A stretch of DNA of 64,000 bases, taken from an uncultured Clostridium sp. (lineage in GTDB: Bacteria > Bacillota > Clostridia > Clostridiales > Clostridiaceae). Positions 8,967 through 17,834 of the stretch are shown here, one piece after another (position 1 is the first letter of the stretch; every line of letters starts with the position of its first letter). A program made the position numbers and the translations under genes. The DNA is taken from contig NZ_CAKVKB010000001.1 of assembly GCF_934754915.1 (NCBI RefSeq), forward strand, positions 1 through 64,000, read 5' to 3'. A model generated the notes under the pieces. That model saw only the letters and a program-made list of their open reading frames with translations, was not told the origin of the DNA and ran no database searches.

Positions 8967-9049
8967 TTCAACTTTCTTTCAAAAGATCAATCTTTTTTTC
9001 AAATAATCAAACATTCTTTCAAACAATCAATCTTTCTTTCAAAATGACA
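8967..9049. repeat. Right end of the Tn7-like element: four overlapping TnsB-type sites
   Basis: Four 20-bp direct repeats start at 8967, 8987, 9007 and 9027. Each has the form TCAANCTTTCTTTCAAANNA, and the series ends TGACA at 9045-9049. Read inward from the outside, the terminus starts TGTCATTTTGAAAG, agreeing with the 5'-TGT...ACA-3' ends of Tn7-like elements. Four overlapping sites of about 20-22 bp are the known layout of the Tn7 right end. The other end lies outside the window. Confidence 0.88.
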
Positions 9050-9073
9050 ATTATAAAAAGTTATTCTATTAAA
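9050..9073. other. attTn7 insertion junction downstream of glmS
   Basis: These 24 bp separate the transposon terminus (ACA ending at 9049) from the glmS stop codon (9076-9074). Tn7 inserts about 25 bp past the glmS stop with a 5-bp target duplication. Here the duplication would be ATTAT at 9050-9054 on the plus strand. Only one copy is visible; the second should flank the far end. Confidence 0.8.
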
Positions 9074-10900
9074 TTATTCAACAGTAACTGATTTTGCGAG
9101 ATTTCTTGGCTTGTCAATATCGCATCCCTTAGCTTTAGCTATATAATAAGATATTAGCTGTAAGACTGCAACACTCAATACAGGTGCAAACATATCTAAT
9201 GTTCTTGGAATATATATTACTTCATCTAGCACTTCATCTAATCCCTTAGTTCCTTCATAGCATATTCCTGTAACTTTTGCTCCTCTAGCTTTAATTTCAA
9301 CAATATTGCTTACCATTTTTTCTTTTAAAGCTTCTTGAGTTAATAAAGTTATTACTTTTGTTCCATCTTCTATTAATGCAATTGGTCCATGTTTTAATTC
9401 TCCTCCAGCATATGCTTCTGAGTGAATATATGAGATTTCTTTAAGTTTCAATGAACCTTCTAAAGCAACTGCATAATCTAATCCTCTTCCTAAATAGAAC
9501 ATATCCTTTTCTTTATATAACTTTTCAGCAATAGCTTTTATCTTATCCTTATCTTCTAAAACTAATTCTACCTTGCCTGGTAAATCTAATAATTCTTCTT
9601 TTAATTTATTTAATCTATCACTCTTTAATTTGCCTAAAATCTTAGCAAATGTCATAGCAATCATATACATACCTATAATTTGAGTTGTATAAGCTTTAGT
9701 TGAAGCAACTGATATTTCTGGGCCAGCTAATGTGTATAGCACATGATCTGCTTCTCTTGAAACTGAACTTCCAACAACATTTGTTAATGCAACAATTGTT
9801 GCACCTATTGTCTTACAATTTCTTAATGCTGCTAATGTATCAGCAGTTTCACCAGACTGGCTTACAACTATAACTAATGATTTATCAGTTACTAGCGGAT
9901 TTCTATATCTAAATTCTGATGCAATATCTACTTCAACTGGTATTCTTGCAAGAGACTCGATGACATTTTTACCTACAAGCCCTGCATGATAAGCAGTACC
10001 ACATGCAACTATAAATACTCTATCTGTATTTTCTAAATCTTCTTTAGTAATCTTTAAATCATCTAAAATCATGCTTTTTTCCATTGAAATTCTTCCAGCC
10101 ATAGTATCTCTTATAGCTTTTGGCTGTTCATGAATTTCCTTTAACATGAAATCTTCAAATCCACCCTTTTCTGCAGCATCTTCACTCCATGTTACATGAT
10201 ATATATCCTTAGTAATTTCTTTACCATCAGTATCATAAAGTTTAACTCCATCCTTATTAAGAACAGCTATTTCATGATTTTCTAAAAGATATACATCTCT
10301 TGTATAGCTTAATACCGCTGGAATATCTGATGCAATAAATGATTCGCCTTTACCTAATCCTACAATTAGAGGACATTCTTTTCTTACTGCTATTAATTTG
10401 TCTGGTTCTTCTTTGCAAACAACCCCTAATGCATAACTTCCTTCAATCTTCTTAAGAGCTTTTATAACAGCTTCAAATAAATCTCCTTCATAATAGTAAT
10501 CAATTAGATTAGGTATAACCTCTGTATCAGTTTCAGATTTAAAAGTATATCCTTCACCTTTAAGCCAGTTTCTTAATGGTAAATAATTTTCAATTATACC
10601 ATTATGAACTACAGCAATTGTTCCTTTACTATTTAAATGTGGATGTGAATTTAAATCTGAAGGAGAACCATGAGTTGCCCATCTTGTATGCCCAATTCCT
10701 ATATTCCCTTCTATTGGATGTTCTTTTATATTGTTAGCAAGATTATCTAGTCTTCCTTTAAATTTTCTAACTTCAATCTTTCCATCATTAACAACAGCAA
10801 TACCTGCTGAGTCATATCCTCTATATTCTAATTTTGACAACCCATTAATTACAAATGATGTTGCTTTTCCACTTCCTAAATAACCAACTATTCCGCACAT
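9074..10900 (-). CDS. glmS: Glutamine-fructose-6-phosphate aminotransferase (isomerizing)
   Basis: This 608-residue enzyme makes glucosamine-6-phosphate from fructose-6-phosphate and glutamine, the first step of UDP-GlcNAc and cell-wall precursor synthesis. MCGIVGYLG at the N-terminus gives the nucleophilic Cys2 of the class II glutaminase domain. Two SIS domains follow (CGTAYHAGLVG and LGRGLDYAVALEGSLKLKE), and the C-terminus ends LAKSVTVE, the conserved stretch recognised by TnsD. The ATG follows AAGGAAGGAAG. Expression is controlled by the ribozyme in its leader. The Tn7-like insertion leaves the coding region intact but removes its original downstream sequence. glmM, the next pathway enzyme, lies 28 kb away in this window. 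Confidence 0.98.
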   Translation of the reverse strand: MCGIVGYLGSGKATSFVINGLSKLEYRGYDSAGIAVVNDGKIEVRKFKGRLDNLANNIKEHPIEGNIGIGHTRWATHGSPSDLNSHPHLNSKGTIAVVHNGIIENYLPLRNWLKGEGYTFKSETDTEVIPNLIDYYYEGDLFEAVIKALKKIEGSYALGVVCKEEPDKLIAVRKECPLIVGLGKGESFIASDIPAVLSYTRDVYLLENHEIAVLNKDGVKLYDTDGKEITKDIYHVTWSEDAAEKGGFEDFMLKEIHEQPKAIRDTMAGRISMEKSMILDDLKITKEDLENTDRVFIVACGTAYHAGLVGKNVIESLARIPVEVDIASEFRYRNPLVTDKSLVIVVSQSGETADTLAALRNCKTIGATIVALTNVVGSSVSREADHVLYTLAGPEISVASTKAYTTQIIGMYMIAMTFAKILGKLKSDRLNKLKEELLDLPGKVELVLEDKDKIKAIAEKLYKEKDMFYLGRGLDYAVALEGSLKLKEISYIHSEAYAGGELKHGPIALIEDGTKVITLLTQEALKEKMVSNIVEIKARGAKVTGICYEGTKGLDEVLDEVIYIPRTLDMFAPVLSVAVLQLISYYIAKAKGCDIDKPRNLAKSVTVE

Positions 10901-10986
10901 ATTAAATCTTCCTTCCTTAAAATAACTTATTTAATAATAAGCTTTCTCTATTTATTTTTTGTTCTAAGTTATACTTTTGTTACAAT

Positions 10987-11030
10987 GCATAAAATCACAA
11001 ATTTCTACAAAATCATAGAACATTTTATGC
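10987..11030. repeat. 9-bp inverted repeat in the glmS leader, 3' of the ribozyme
   Basis: GCATAAAAT (10987-10995) and ATTTTATGC (11022-11030) are perfect arms around a 26-base loop, between the ribozyme and the glmS start codon. No T-run follows on the minus strand, so it is unlikely to be a terminator. It may fold in the mRNA left after ribozyme cleavage. Nothing else is evident in the roughly 180 bases between the ribozyme and the gene. Confidence 0.35.
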
Positions 11031-11080
11031 AAAAAAGGGTATAACAATCCTGTAACCTAAAAGCATTAACTTTAGAAGGT

Positions 11081-11403
11081 TTTAACACCAAACTGGATTT
11101 GTACTCTAAATCACTTTAAAGTTTTGCCAGTTGTTAACGGTAGTGCAATACCGTGGGGCACCCGCCGAAGTTTCGATAACTCCCCAACCTCGTCAACTTA
11201 AGTGAGACTCCAAATCTTCGATTTGGTTAGTCGAACTTACACAGCGTGCAAGTGAGACTCCAAATCTTTGATTTGGCTAGTCGAACTTACTCAGTAAACG
11301 CATGTGCACTGAGTTTCCTTTGGAAATTATCTAAATCTAATTTCCCAAAAGGATTCTCAAGCCAATTTATTTACCTTTAGCTTCCACTTTAAGTTCTGGC
11401 GCT
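11081..11403 (-). ncRNA. glmS ribozyme (GlcN6P-activated self-cleaving riboswitch)
   Basis: On the minus strand the leader contains the conserved core of the glmS ribozyme. AAGCGCCAGAACTT carries the cleavage site before G at 11402. Then come TTAAGTTGACGAGG, the pseudoknot/P2 segment GGGGAGTTATCGAAACTTCG, GCGGGTGCCCCACGG and the P4 region ending near GATTTAGAGTACAAA. Binding of glucosamine-6-phosphate triggers cleavage and decay of glmS mRNA. P1 is unusually long: about 190 nt, including two copies of a 41-nt hairpin, lie between its two strands. The core motifs are intact. The 3' boundary is approximate. Confidence 0.95.
11200..11290. repeat. Duplicated 41-nt hairpin unit inside ribozyme P1
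   Basis: Copies at 11200-11240 and 11250-11290 differ at two positions out of 41 and are spaced exactly 50 bp apart. On the minus strand each folds as AAGT/GACT/CCAAATC, a 3-nt loop, then GATTTGG/AGTC/ACTT with a small internal loop. They extend the P1 arm of the glmS ribozyme and look like a recent tandem duplication. Confidence 0.85.
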
Positions 11404-11477
11404 TAAATTTTTAATTAAAAAATCATTTTGTTAATTACTAATCATCCCCTTTCAACTACATTTTATACCCTGCATAT

Positions 11478-11505
11478 ATTTTATCATATAAATGAATTTT
11501 GTCTA
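11478..11505 (-). promoter_or_regulatory. Probable glmS promoter
   Basis: Minus-strand TAGACA (11505-11500), a 16-bp spacer and TAAAAT (11483-11478) lie about 70 bases upstream of the ribozyme cleavage site. This is a plausible sigma-A promoter for the glmS leader. No other clear candidate is seen between the ribozyme and the TolC-like gene. Confidence 0.4.
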
Positions 11506-11671
11506 TAATATATAATATTGTATTTTTCTTAAATCTCTACAGCTAAATAAAAAAGATATATATAATCCACAATTATTACAAATTTCAAAGAATTTATCCA
11601 CAATTAATGGTTTATATATATCTAAATATGTTAATAATTTATGCTATGTTATATAGGTCAATATATTTATT

Positions 11672-12955
11672 TTATTGTATAGTAAGTTTAAGCCAAGGTT
11701 TTTGAATATTATCTTTATACTGATTATATGCTTCTATATCTGTTCTCAATTCTGATTCTAAATCTAAGTTATTCTTTACAGCTTCATCGTACTTATCTTT
11801 AGTAATTTGACCCAAATCATATTGAAGCTTAGTATTTTTTAATTTTTGATTGTTTAATTCAATATTCTTTTTATCTAATTCAATAGTGTTTTCAGTATTT
11901 ATCAATAAAATATAATACTGTCTAAGTGCTTCTTTAAATGCTTTCTTTTCTTCATTTAAAGTTGTTTGATCTGATATATTTGACAACTTAGATCCTAAAT
12001 ATTTTGCATAATTTGAAAGTTTAGATATATAATCTGATAATGCAGTTTTATAACCAGCAGCATCAAATTTTCTGCTTTCTGTTCCATCATCATTTGTCAC
12101 TGTACTATAATACTCATCCTTTTTAGGAGCCTTATCAGAACTAGTTATCTTTACATCATCTCTAAGCTCATCTAAATAGTCTTTTTCATTATCAATCTGC
12201 TCCTGTTTAAGAGATTCTTCTATATATTGTTCAACAATATCATCTAAATACTCTTCTACCGATCCATCTATTTCAAATTTATCATATTCAATATCTCTAT
12301 TTAAAGTATACTTAGAAACATCAATTCCTGTTAAATTTTTAAATTTATACTGTAAAAGCTTTAAGCTATCTTCTGAAGTTTTTATTCCATTTTTCATTTT
12401 CTGTATATTTAAGTCAAAATCTTCTGTATCAATAGATGTAGCTAAGCCTAAGCTATTTTTCAATTTCATATCAGAATTTCTCTTATTTTGAATATCTAGA
12501 TTCAATTTTAAACTTTCCAATTCTACTTGCTTTGTAACAATTTGATTATATGAATCTCTTACATTTGTCTTTAAAATGTCCTCTTGATAATCTCTTTTCT
12601 GTTTAAGAGCTTTTATAGATAAATCATTCTTTTCTTCAGTATAATCCTTCTCATAATCTTCTATCATATCATTATCTTCTGAAACGTTATTTATCTTTTC
12701 AGTGACATCATTTATTTTTTCAGTATAACTTATAGTTTTATCTAATAAACTTAAGGTTTCACTATTAGAAACAGCAGTTTCCATTGCATCTTCTAATGAT
12801 AAAACTGGTTTATTACTTGCTTGATTTTTCTGTTGATTAATAGTAGCTAAATCAATGTATGTCACTTTAGTTTCAGCCATTGCTGGAATTATACTTCCAC
12901 TAATTACACTAACCCCAATTGCAAAAGCAACAATCTTATTTAAATTTCTTCTCAT
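11672..12955 (-). CDS. TolC-like exported coiled-coil protein of an RND system
   Basis: The 427-residue protein has a signal peptide (MRRNLNKIVAFAIGVSVISG, cleavage after AMA near residue 27) and long coiled-coil helices through the rest. SLEDAMETAVSNSETLSLLDK near residue 53 resembles the start of TolC/outer-membrane-efflux repeats, and a second such helix pair occurs near residues 340-410. It is last in a run with an RND pump and its adaptor. In a single-membrane clostridium there is no outer membrane, so it may form a wall-spanning conduit or periplasm-like linker. That role is inference. The preceding gene ends 115 bases upstream, with a hairpin between. Confidence 0.75.
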   Translation of the reverse strand: MRRNLNKIVAFAIGVSVISGSIIPAMAETKVTYIDLATINQQKNQASNKPVLSLEDAMETAVSNSETLSLLDKTISYTEKINDVTEKINNVSEDNDMIEDYEKDYTEEKNDLSIKALKQKRDYQEDILKTNVRDSYNQIVTKQVELESLKLNLDIQNKRNSDMKLKNSLGLATSIDTEDFDLNIQKMKNGIKTSEDSLKLLQYKFKNLTGIDVSKYTLNRDIEYDKFEIDGSVEEYLDDIVEQYIEESLKQEQIDNEKDYLDELRDDVKITSSDKAPKKDEYYSTVTNDDGTESRKFDAAGYKTALSDYISKLSNYAKYLGSKLSNISDQTTLNEEKKAFKEALRQYYILLINTENTIELDKKNIELNNQKLKNTKLQYDLGQITKDKYDEAVKNNLDLESELRTDIEAYNQYKDNIQKPWLKLTIQ

Positions 12956-13024
12956 TACTCCACCTCTTTACTATTACTCTTCATTTCTATTACATAATTT
13001 TACCACAAAATAATCTTATAATCA

Positions 13025-13059
13025 GTTAACCATGAAAAAACTCTTTCTCCATGGTTAAC
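13025..13059. repeat. 10-bp inverted repeat between the RND pump and TolC-like genes
   Basis: GTTAACCATG (13025-13034) and CATGGTTAAC (13050-13059) are perfect arms around a 15-base loop, 11 bases after the pump stop codon. No T-run follows on the minus strand. It may stabilise or process the polycistronic mRNA rather than terminate it. Confidence 0.4.
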
Positions 13060-13070
13060 AATACTTCAAT

Positions 13071-16000
13071 CTATTTTTTTAAGTTTGGTTTATTACTATC
13101 TTTTGATTTATCATCATTATTAATATCTTTAGATAATATATTTACATCCATTTTTTCTTTTTTAAATCCAATATGAGGTAACTTTATTTTACCAAATATC
13201 TTTCCAAACTTATCTGATAATACATTTTGTATTTTTTCAAATATTAAGTATACAGTTGGTATTAAAATTAATGTTACCATTGTTGATACTGAAAGACCAC
13301 CAATTATTACAACTGCAAGTGGCTGCATCATGTCCCCACCTTCACCAAATGCCAATGCACTAGGAACCATACCAACTATTGTTGTCATTGTTGTCATCAA
13401 TACTGGTCTTAATCTGGCTGCACATCCTTTTGCAACTATTTCTTCAAGACTTCCTTGAACTTTAGCTTCTCTAAGCTGACCAATATAGTCAATTAAAACT
13501 ATACCATTATTAACAACTATACCAACCAATAATATTGCTCCAAGCATACCAACTACATTTAATGTTATTCTTGAAATCAATAATGCAAGGACAACTCCAA
13601 CAAATGCAAATGGTATACTGAACATGATTATAAATGGCTTACTAAATGACTCAAATTGAGCTACCATTACCATATAAACAAGTATTATAGCTATAAGCAT
13701 TGCTATAGCAAGGCTGCTCATTGATTCAGACATCATTTCAGCTGTACCACCAACATCAATGCTATAATCTCTAGGCATATCAACTTGATTAACTGCTTGA
13801 GTTAATAATGCAGAAGCTGTATTAGTATCCATTCCATCAGCCTTAGCTGTAATAGAAATTGAATAGTCTCCATCTGTTCTAGATATAGATTTTAATCCAT
13901 CAGCCATTGTTATATCCGCAAATGCACTTAATGGAACTTCTTGTCCAGTTGCTGATTTAATCTTTATCTGCTTAATATCGTCTATGCTGTCTATACTTGA
14001 TTCTTTAAATTTTAAATTAACATCATAATCATAATCATCTATTGTTACTGTAACAGCATCTGTACCACTTATTGCTGTACGTAATGTTGAAGCTATTGAT
14101 GCTGTATTAATTCCATATAATGTAGCTTTTCTCTTATCTACTTTAAATTGTGCTTCTTCATTAGAATCTGCAAGAGATGTCTCTACATTTCTGAATCCTG
14201 ATAATTGTTCAACATTAGCTTTTGCTTGATTAGCTATTTCTTCTAATACATCCAAGTCTGGTCCTTTAATATCAACTTGAACATCTCCAGTTCCACCCAT
14301 AGACATACTACTGCTTTGACTTACATTTATCTCACAGTCTGGAACTTCTTTTAGTCTTTCAACAACATCCTGTTCAACTTCATCAGTTGTTCTCTTTCTT
14401 TCTTTTGAAGATACTAAATCAAGACTTATACTTGCAGAATTTGAAGATCCAGAACTATATACTGAACCAGAACCAATCTGAGTAATCATTGTTTCAACTT
14501 CAGGAATATCTGAAACTTTTTCTTCTGCCATAGATACATAATAATCACTTGGTTCTAAATCTAATCCTTCTGGCAATGTTATTGATATACTTATCATACC
14601 TTCATCACCACTAGACATAAAGTCCATACCTATTGCTCCTGTTGCTACAACAACCATAGAAAGAATAAACATTCCAATACTTATAAGTACAACAACAATT
14701 TTATGTTTTAAAGCTAACACTATAACATTTTTGTAAAATTCGCTTATCTTATCAAATATAGGTGATGGCTTTTCCTCCATTTTAGAGCCATTCTTCCCAC
14801 CACTTAATTTAGCAAATATACTTGGAACAAGAGTAACTGCAACAATAAGAGATAGAGTTAATGCAAAGATAAGTGTTTTTGCTAATGAACCAAACATTAT
14901 TTTTGTAAATCCTTCTGTAAACAATATTGGCAAGAATATTGCTACTGTTGTCAATGTTGATGCCATTACTGCTGTTGACACTGTATTAGTTCCTTTAATA
15001 GCAGCATCTTGTATTGACAAACTAGGATCTTTCCTGTATTTAAATATGTTTTCAATAACAACTGTTGCGTTATCAACAACCATACCAACTGCAATTACAA
15101 GTGAACTCAATGTAACCATATTCAGTGTTTCGCCTGTAAAATAAAGCAATGCTATAGCACCAATTATTGATGTAGGTATTGAGACTGCAACAACAAACGA
15201 TGCTCTTCCACTCTTTAAGAAAAGTAATATTACACCAAAAGCTATCGCAGCACTTAATGCTAAATTCTTCATTACGTCTTTTATAGAATCATTTATATAT
15301 TCACTTGTATCATTAACTACTTTTAAATTAAATTGTGGATTTTCTTTATTAAGTTCTTCTATTTGTTTATTTACTGCTTTCATAACTTGTACAGTATTTG
15401 CATCTTGTTGTTTTTGAATATCCATAACCAAACTATCCTGGCCATTATATCTATAGATTGATTCTTTATCTACATTTCCATATTCAACTGTACAAACCTT
15501 ATCTAAGCTGACAGTATCGCCATTAGATACTGGTACCTGAATTGATTTAATATCCTCTAAAGATTCTACCTTATCAACACTTCTTATAACAATTTTATCA
15601 TCTCCCTGAGTTATAGAACCATATGGATAACTCTTATTTGTAGCTGATAAAAGTCCTTTTATTGTATCTAATGTAACACCATAATTTGATAAAACCGCAG
15701 GATCAGCAATAACATTTATTTGTGTTTTATCTCCTCCGTTTATATCTGCTGATGTGGTACCATCTACTGCTTCGAGTTTAACTTTAACAGTCTCTTCTGC
15801 ATATTTCATAATATCATCTGAAGTACCTTCACCATTTACAACTACTTGAGCAATTGCCTGAGAATTCATATCCATCTTTAAAATACTTGGACTATCAACA
15901 TCATCAGGCAAAGTCATTTTTACTGTATCAACTTTACTTCTAATATCATTTAATTTTTCATCTACATCTATTCCATATTCAAATTGCGCAACAACCAATG

Positions 16001-16265
16001 ACACACCTTCACTTGACCTCGATACTGTTGTCTTAACATTTGAAATAGATGAAAGGCTCTTTTCTATAGGTTCTGAAATTTGGTCGTCAATATCCTGTGG
16101 GCTGGCTCCTGCCCATTGTGTCATTACCATTGCTACTGGTATATCTATATCAGGCATTAAATTTGCTGGCATCTTGCTATATCCAATTCCACCAAACATA
16201 ATTACCACTAAGAATACCATTATTATGGTAAGAGGACGTTTGACTGAAGTTCCTGTTACACCCAT
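13071..16265 (-). CDS. RND-family efflux permease (AcrB/HAE-like)
   Basis: The 1064-residue protein has the RND repeat architecture: TM1 (TIIMVFLVVIMFGGIGYSK), a large extracytoplasmic loop, TM2-6, a second loop, and TM8-12. TM4 contains AVGMVVDNATVVIENIFK with the proton-relay Asp; TM10-11 contain GIVVNNGIVLIDYIGQ and RLRPVLMTTMTTIVGMVP. It probably exports hydrophobic compounds or lipids by proton antiport, working with the adaptor encoded 4 bases upstream and the TolC-like protein downstream. The length is typical of HAE pumps. The substrate cannot be told from sequence. The C-terminal tail is lysine-rich and cytoplasmic. Confidence 0.93.
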   Translation of the reverse strand: MGVTGTSVKRPLTIIMVFLVVIMFGGIGYSKMPANLMPDIDIPVAMVMTQWAGASPQDIDDQISEPIEKSLSSISNVKTTVSRSSEGVSLVVAQFEYGIDVDEKLNDIRSKVDTVKMTLPDDVDSPSILKMDMNSQAIAQVVVNGEGTSDDIMKYAEETVKVKLEAVDGTTSADINGGDKTQINVIADPAVLSNYGVTLDTIKGLLSATNKSYPYGSITQGDDKIVIRSVDKVESLEDIKSIQVPVSNGDTVSLDKVCTVEYGNVDKESIYRYNGQDSLVMDIQKQQDANTVQVMKAVNKQIEELNKENPQFNLKVVNDTSEYINDSIKDVMKNLALSAAIAFGVILLFLKSGRASFVVAVSIPTSIIGAIALLYFTGETLNMVTLSSLVIAVGMVVDNATVVIENIFKYRKDPSLSIQDAAIKGTNTVSTAVMASTLTTVAIFLPILFTEGFTKIMFGSLAKTLIFALTLSLIVAVTLVPSIFAKLSGGKNGSKMEEKPSPIFDKISEFYKNVIVLALKHKIVVVLISIGMFILSMVVVATGAIGMDFMSSGDEGMISISITLPEGLDLEPSDYYVSMAEEKVSDIPEVETMITQIGSGSVYSSGSSNSASISLDLVSSKERKRTTDEVEQDVVERLKEVPDCEINVSQSSSMSMGGTGDVQVDIKGPDLDVLEEIANQAKANVEQLSGFRNVETSLADSNEEAQFKVDKRKATLYGINTASIASTLRTAISGTDAVTVTIDDYDYDVNLKFKESSIDSIDDIKQIKIKSATGQEVPLSAFADITMADGLKSISRTDGDYSISITAKADGMDTNTASALLTQAVNQVDMPRDYSIDVGGTAEMMSESMSSLAIAMLIAIILVYMVMVAQFESFSKPFIIMFSIPFAFVGVVLALLISRITLNVVGMLGAILLVGIVVNNGIVLIDYIGQLREAKVQGSLEEIVAKGCAARLRPVLMTTMTTIVGMVPSALAFGEGGDMMQPLAVVIIGGLSVSTMVTLILIPTVYLIFEKIQNVLSDKFGKIFGKIKLPHIGFKKEKMDVNILSKDINNDDKSKDSNKPNLKK

Positions 16266-16269
16266 TACT

Positions 16270-17520
16270 TTAGTCCTCCTTTACTACAGGGAAAAGTTTT
16301 GTATTGTCTGAAATTAATGATAATCCTCCAATAACAATTGTGTCATCAGCATCTACTCCACTCTTTATTTCAACAGTACTTTCTGTTTCAATTCCTGTTT
16401 CAACTTCCTGCTTAACAGCCCTGTTGTCATCTCCTACTATATAGACATATTTTGTATCATCTTCTTCTACTATAGCTTTCTTTGGTACAGTTACTACATC
16501 ATCTTCCTTTTCTATGCTCACATTAACTTCAGCTGACATTCCTGCTTTAAATTGTCCATCAGAATTATCTATAACAACTTCAACTTTATATAGTGAGCTT
16601 GAAGAATCTGCAACTTCTGGAACATTAGTTACTGTTCCTTCAACTGTCTGTCCATCTAACACTACATCTACTGTTTGACCTTGACTAAATTTTCCAATAT
16701 CTGATTGTGTAATATTTAAGTCAATTTGTAACAGATTTGTGCTTGAAATTACAAAAGCTGGTTGTCCCTGACTAACCATTTCATTTACGTTAAAATTCTT
16801 TTTTGTAATAACCCCATCAACTGGAGATTTTAAAGTCAACTTGTCCCTATTAGACATTGCATTATCTAATGCAACTTGAGCTGAATTTATAGCAGCCTTT
16901 GCTGATTCTCTGTTTCCAACTCCTATATCGTATGCTTTCTGAGCTGAATCTAAAGCTGCTTTTGCCTGCTCAACACTCTTTTGTGATTGATCTAAACCTG
17001 CTTGTGCCTGTTTATAAGCATCTTCTGAAACTGCACCTGCTTGATAAAGCTGTTCAGTATTATCAAACTGTCTTTTTGTTTCTTCATATCCAGAAACTGC
17101 CTTATCATAAGAAGTTTTTGCATTAGTGAGTCCAGTTTCTAATTGGTTTTCTGAATTAGCAACTGATACATCACTATCATTATAAGCAGCCTGTGCTGAT
17201 TCTAATGCTGCTTGTGCAGTCTTTATCCCATTTTCAACATCTGTTCCTTTTACTCTCAGTAATGTCTGTCCCTTAGAAACACTATCTCCTAGTTCAACAT
17301 CCATTTCTTCAATAGTTCCAGCCATTTCAACTGTAACAGCTGTTTCATCTTTTATTTTTGTAGTTCCTGAAAAAGTATTGGTATTCTCAATTTCTCCACC
17401 CTTAGCTGCCTGAACTGAAACTGCTATAGCTTTTTCTTCTTGAACTGGCTCAGCTTTTCCACAGCCTATTAATGAAATTGTACTTACTGTTAATAATAAC
17501 GCAATTAAATATTTTTTCAT
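16270..17520 (-). CDS. RND efflux adaptor lipoprotein (membrane fusion protein)
   Basis: The 416-residue HlyD/AcrA-type adaptor has a lipoprotein signal (TVSTISLIGC, lipid Cys20), then a biotinyl-lipoyl-like half (GTIEEMDVELGDSVSKGQTLLRV). A long alanine/glutamine-rich coiled coil spans about 105-215 (NSAQVALDNAMSNRDK), followed by the second lipoyl half (LKSPVDGVITKKNFNVNEMV) and beta-barrel/MPD domains. It connects the RND pump to the TolC-like component. It is first gene of the exporter operon, divergent from marR, so likely under MarR control via the intergenic palindrome. Confidence 0.92.
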   Translation of the reverse strand: MKKYLIALLLTVSTISLIGCGKAEPVQEEKAIAVSVQAAKGGEIENTNTFSGTTKIKDETAVTVEMAGTIEEMDVELGDSVSKGQTLLRVKGTDVENGIKTAQAALESAQAAYNDSDVSVANSENQLETGLTNAKTSYDKAVSGYEETKRQFDNTEQLYQAGAVSEDAYKQAQAGLDQSQKSVEQAKAALDSAQKAYDIGVGNRESAKAAINSAQVALDNAMSNRDKLTLKSPVDGVITKKNFNVNEMVSQGQPAFVISSTNLLQIDLNITQSDIGKFSQGQTVDVVLDGQTVEGTVTNVPEVADSSSSLYKVEVVIDNSDGQFKAGMSAEVNVSIEKEDDVVTVPKKAIVEEDDTKYVYIVGDDNRAVKQEVETGIETESTVEIKSGVDADDTIVIGGLSLISDNTKLFPVVKED

Positions 17521-17658
17521 CTTCTCCTCCTTGATTTTATATTGAAATATAATCGAATATATCCATTTACTATAACCTAAATAATATTATAGTAATATAA
17601 ATATTCTTTTTCCTTATCATTTTCTTAAATTAAACTTAAATAGTTCGACCTTTTCATC

Positions 17659-17699
17659 AAATATACAAAAATAAGTATTATACTTATCTTTGTATATTT
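17659..17699. promoter_or_regulatory. 41-bp palindrome, candidate MarR operator
   Basis: A single inverted repeat centred on 17679 pairs 19 of 20 positions. Outer arms are AAATATACAAA and TTTGTATATTT; inner arms are ATAAGTAT and ATACTTAT. It lies midway between the divergent adaptor gene (17520) and marR (17835). No gene ends here, so a terminator role is unlikely, and an operator for the MarR protein is the simplest reading. Confidence 0.6.
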
Positions 17700-17834
17700 T
17701 TTCATATCATTGAATAAGCATGTATTTAATTATAATTTTATAACTATTCTAAGTCAATAACCTTCTTATTGTTTTAAGGTTAATTTTAGATTATAATAAT
17801 TAATGAAATTTTGAGAATGAAAGGAACTGAAATA

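Noticed and set aside
8967..9049. CRISPR-like array of 20-bp repeats
   Set aside because: The repeats are contiguous without spacers and end at the transposon terminus, matching overlapping TnsB sites.
577..9049. CRISPR-associated transposon (CAST)
   Set aside because: The element has full-length TniQ/TnsD, a TnsE and insertion at attTn7. No cas gene or array is visible in the part seen.
11200..11290. Two 41-nt repeats as a minimal CRISPR
   Set aside because: They form hairpins inside the P1 arm of the glmS ribozyme, with only a 9-nt separation and no cas genes.
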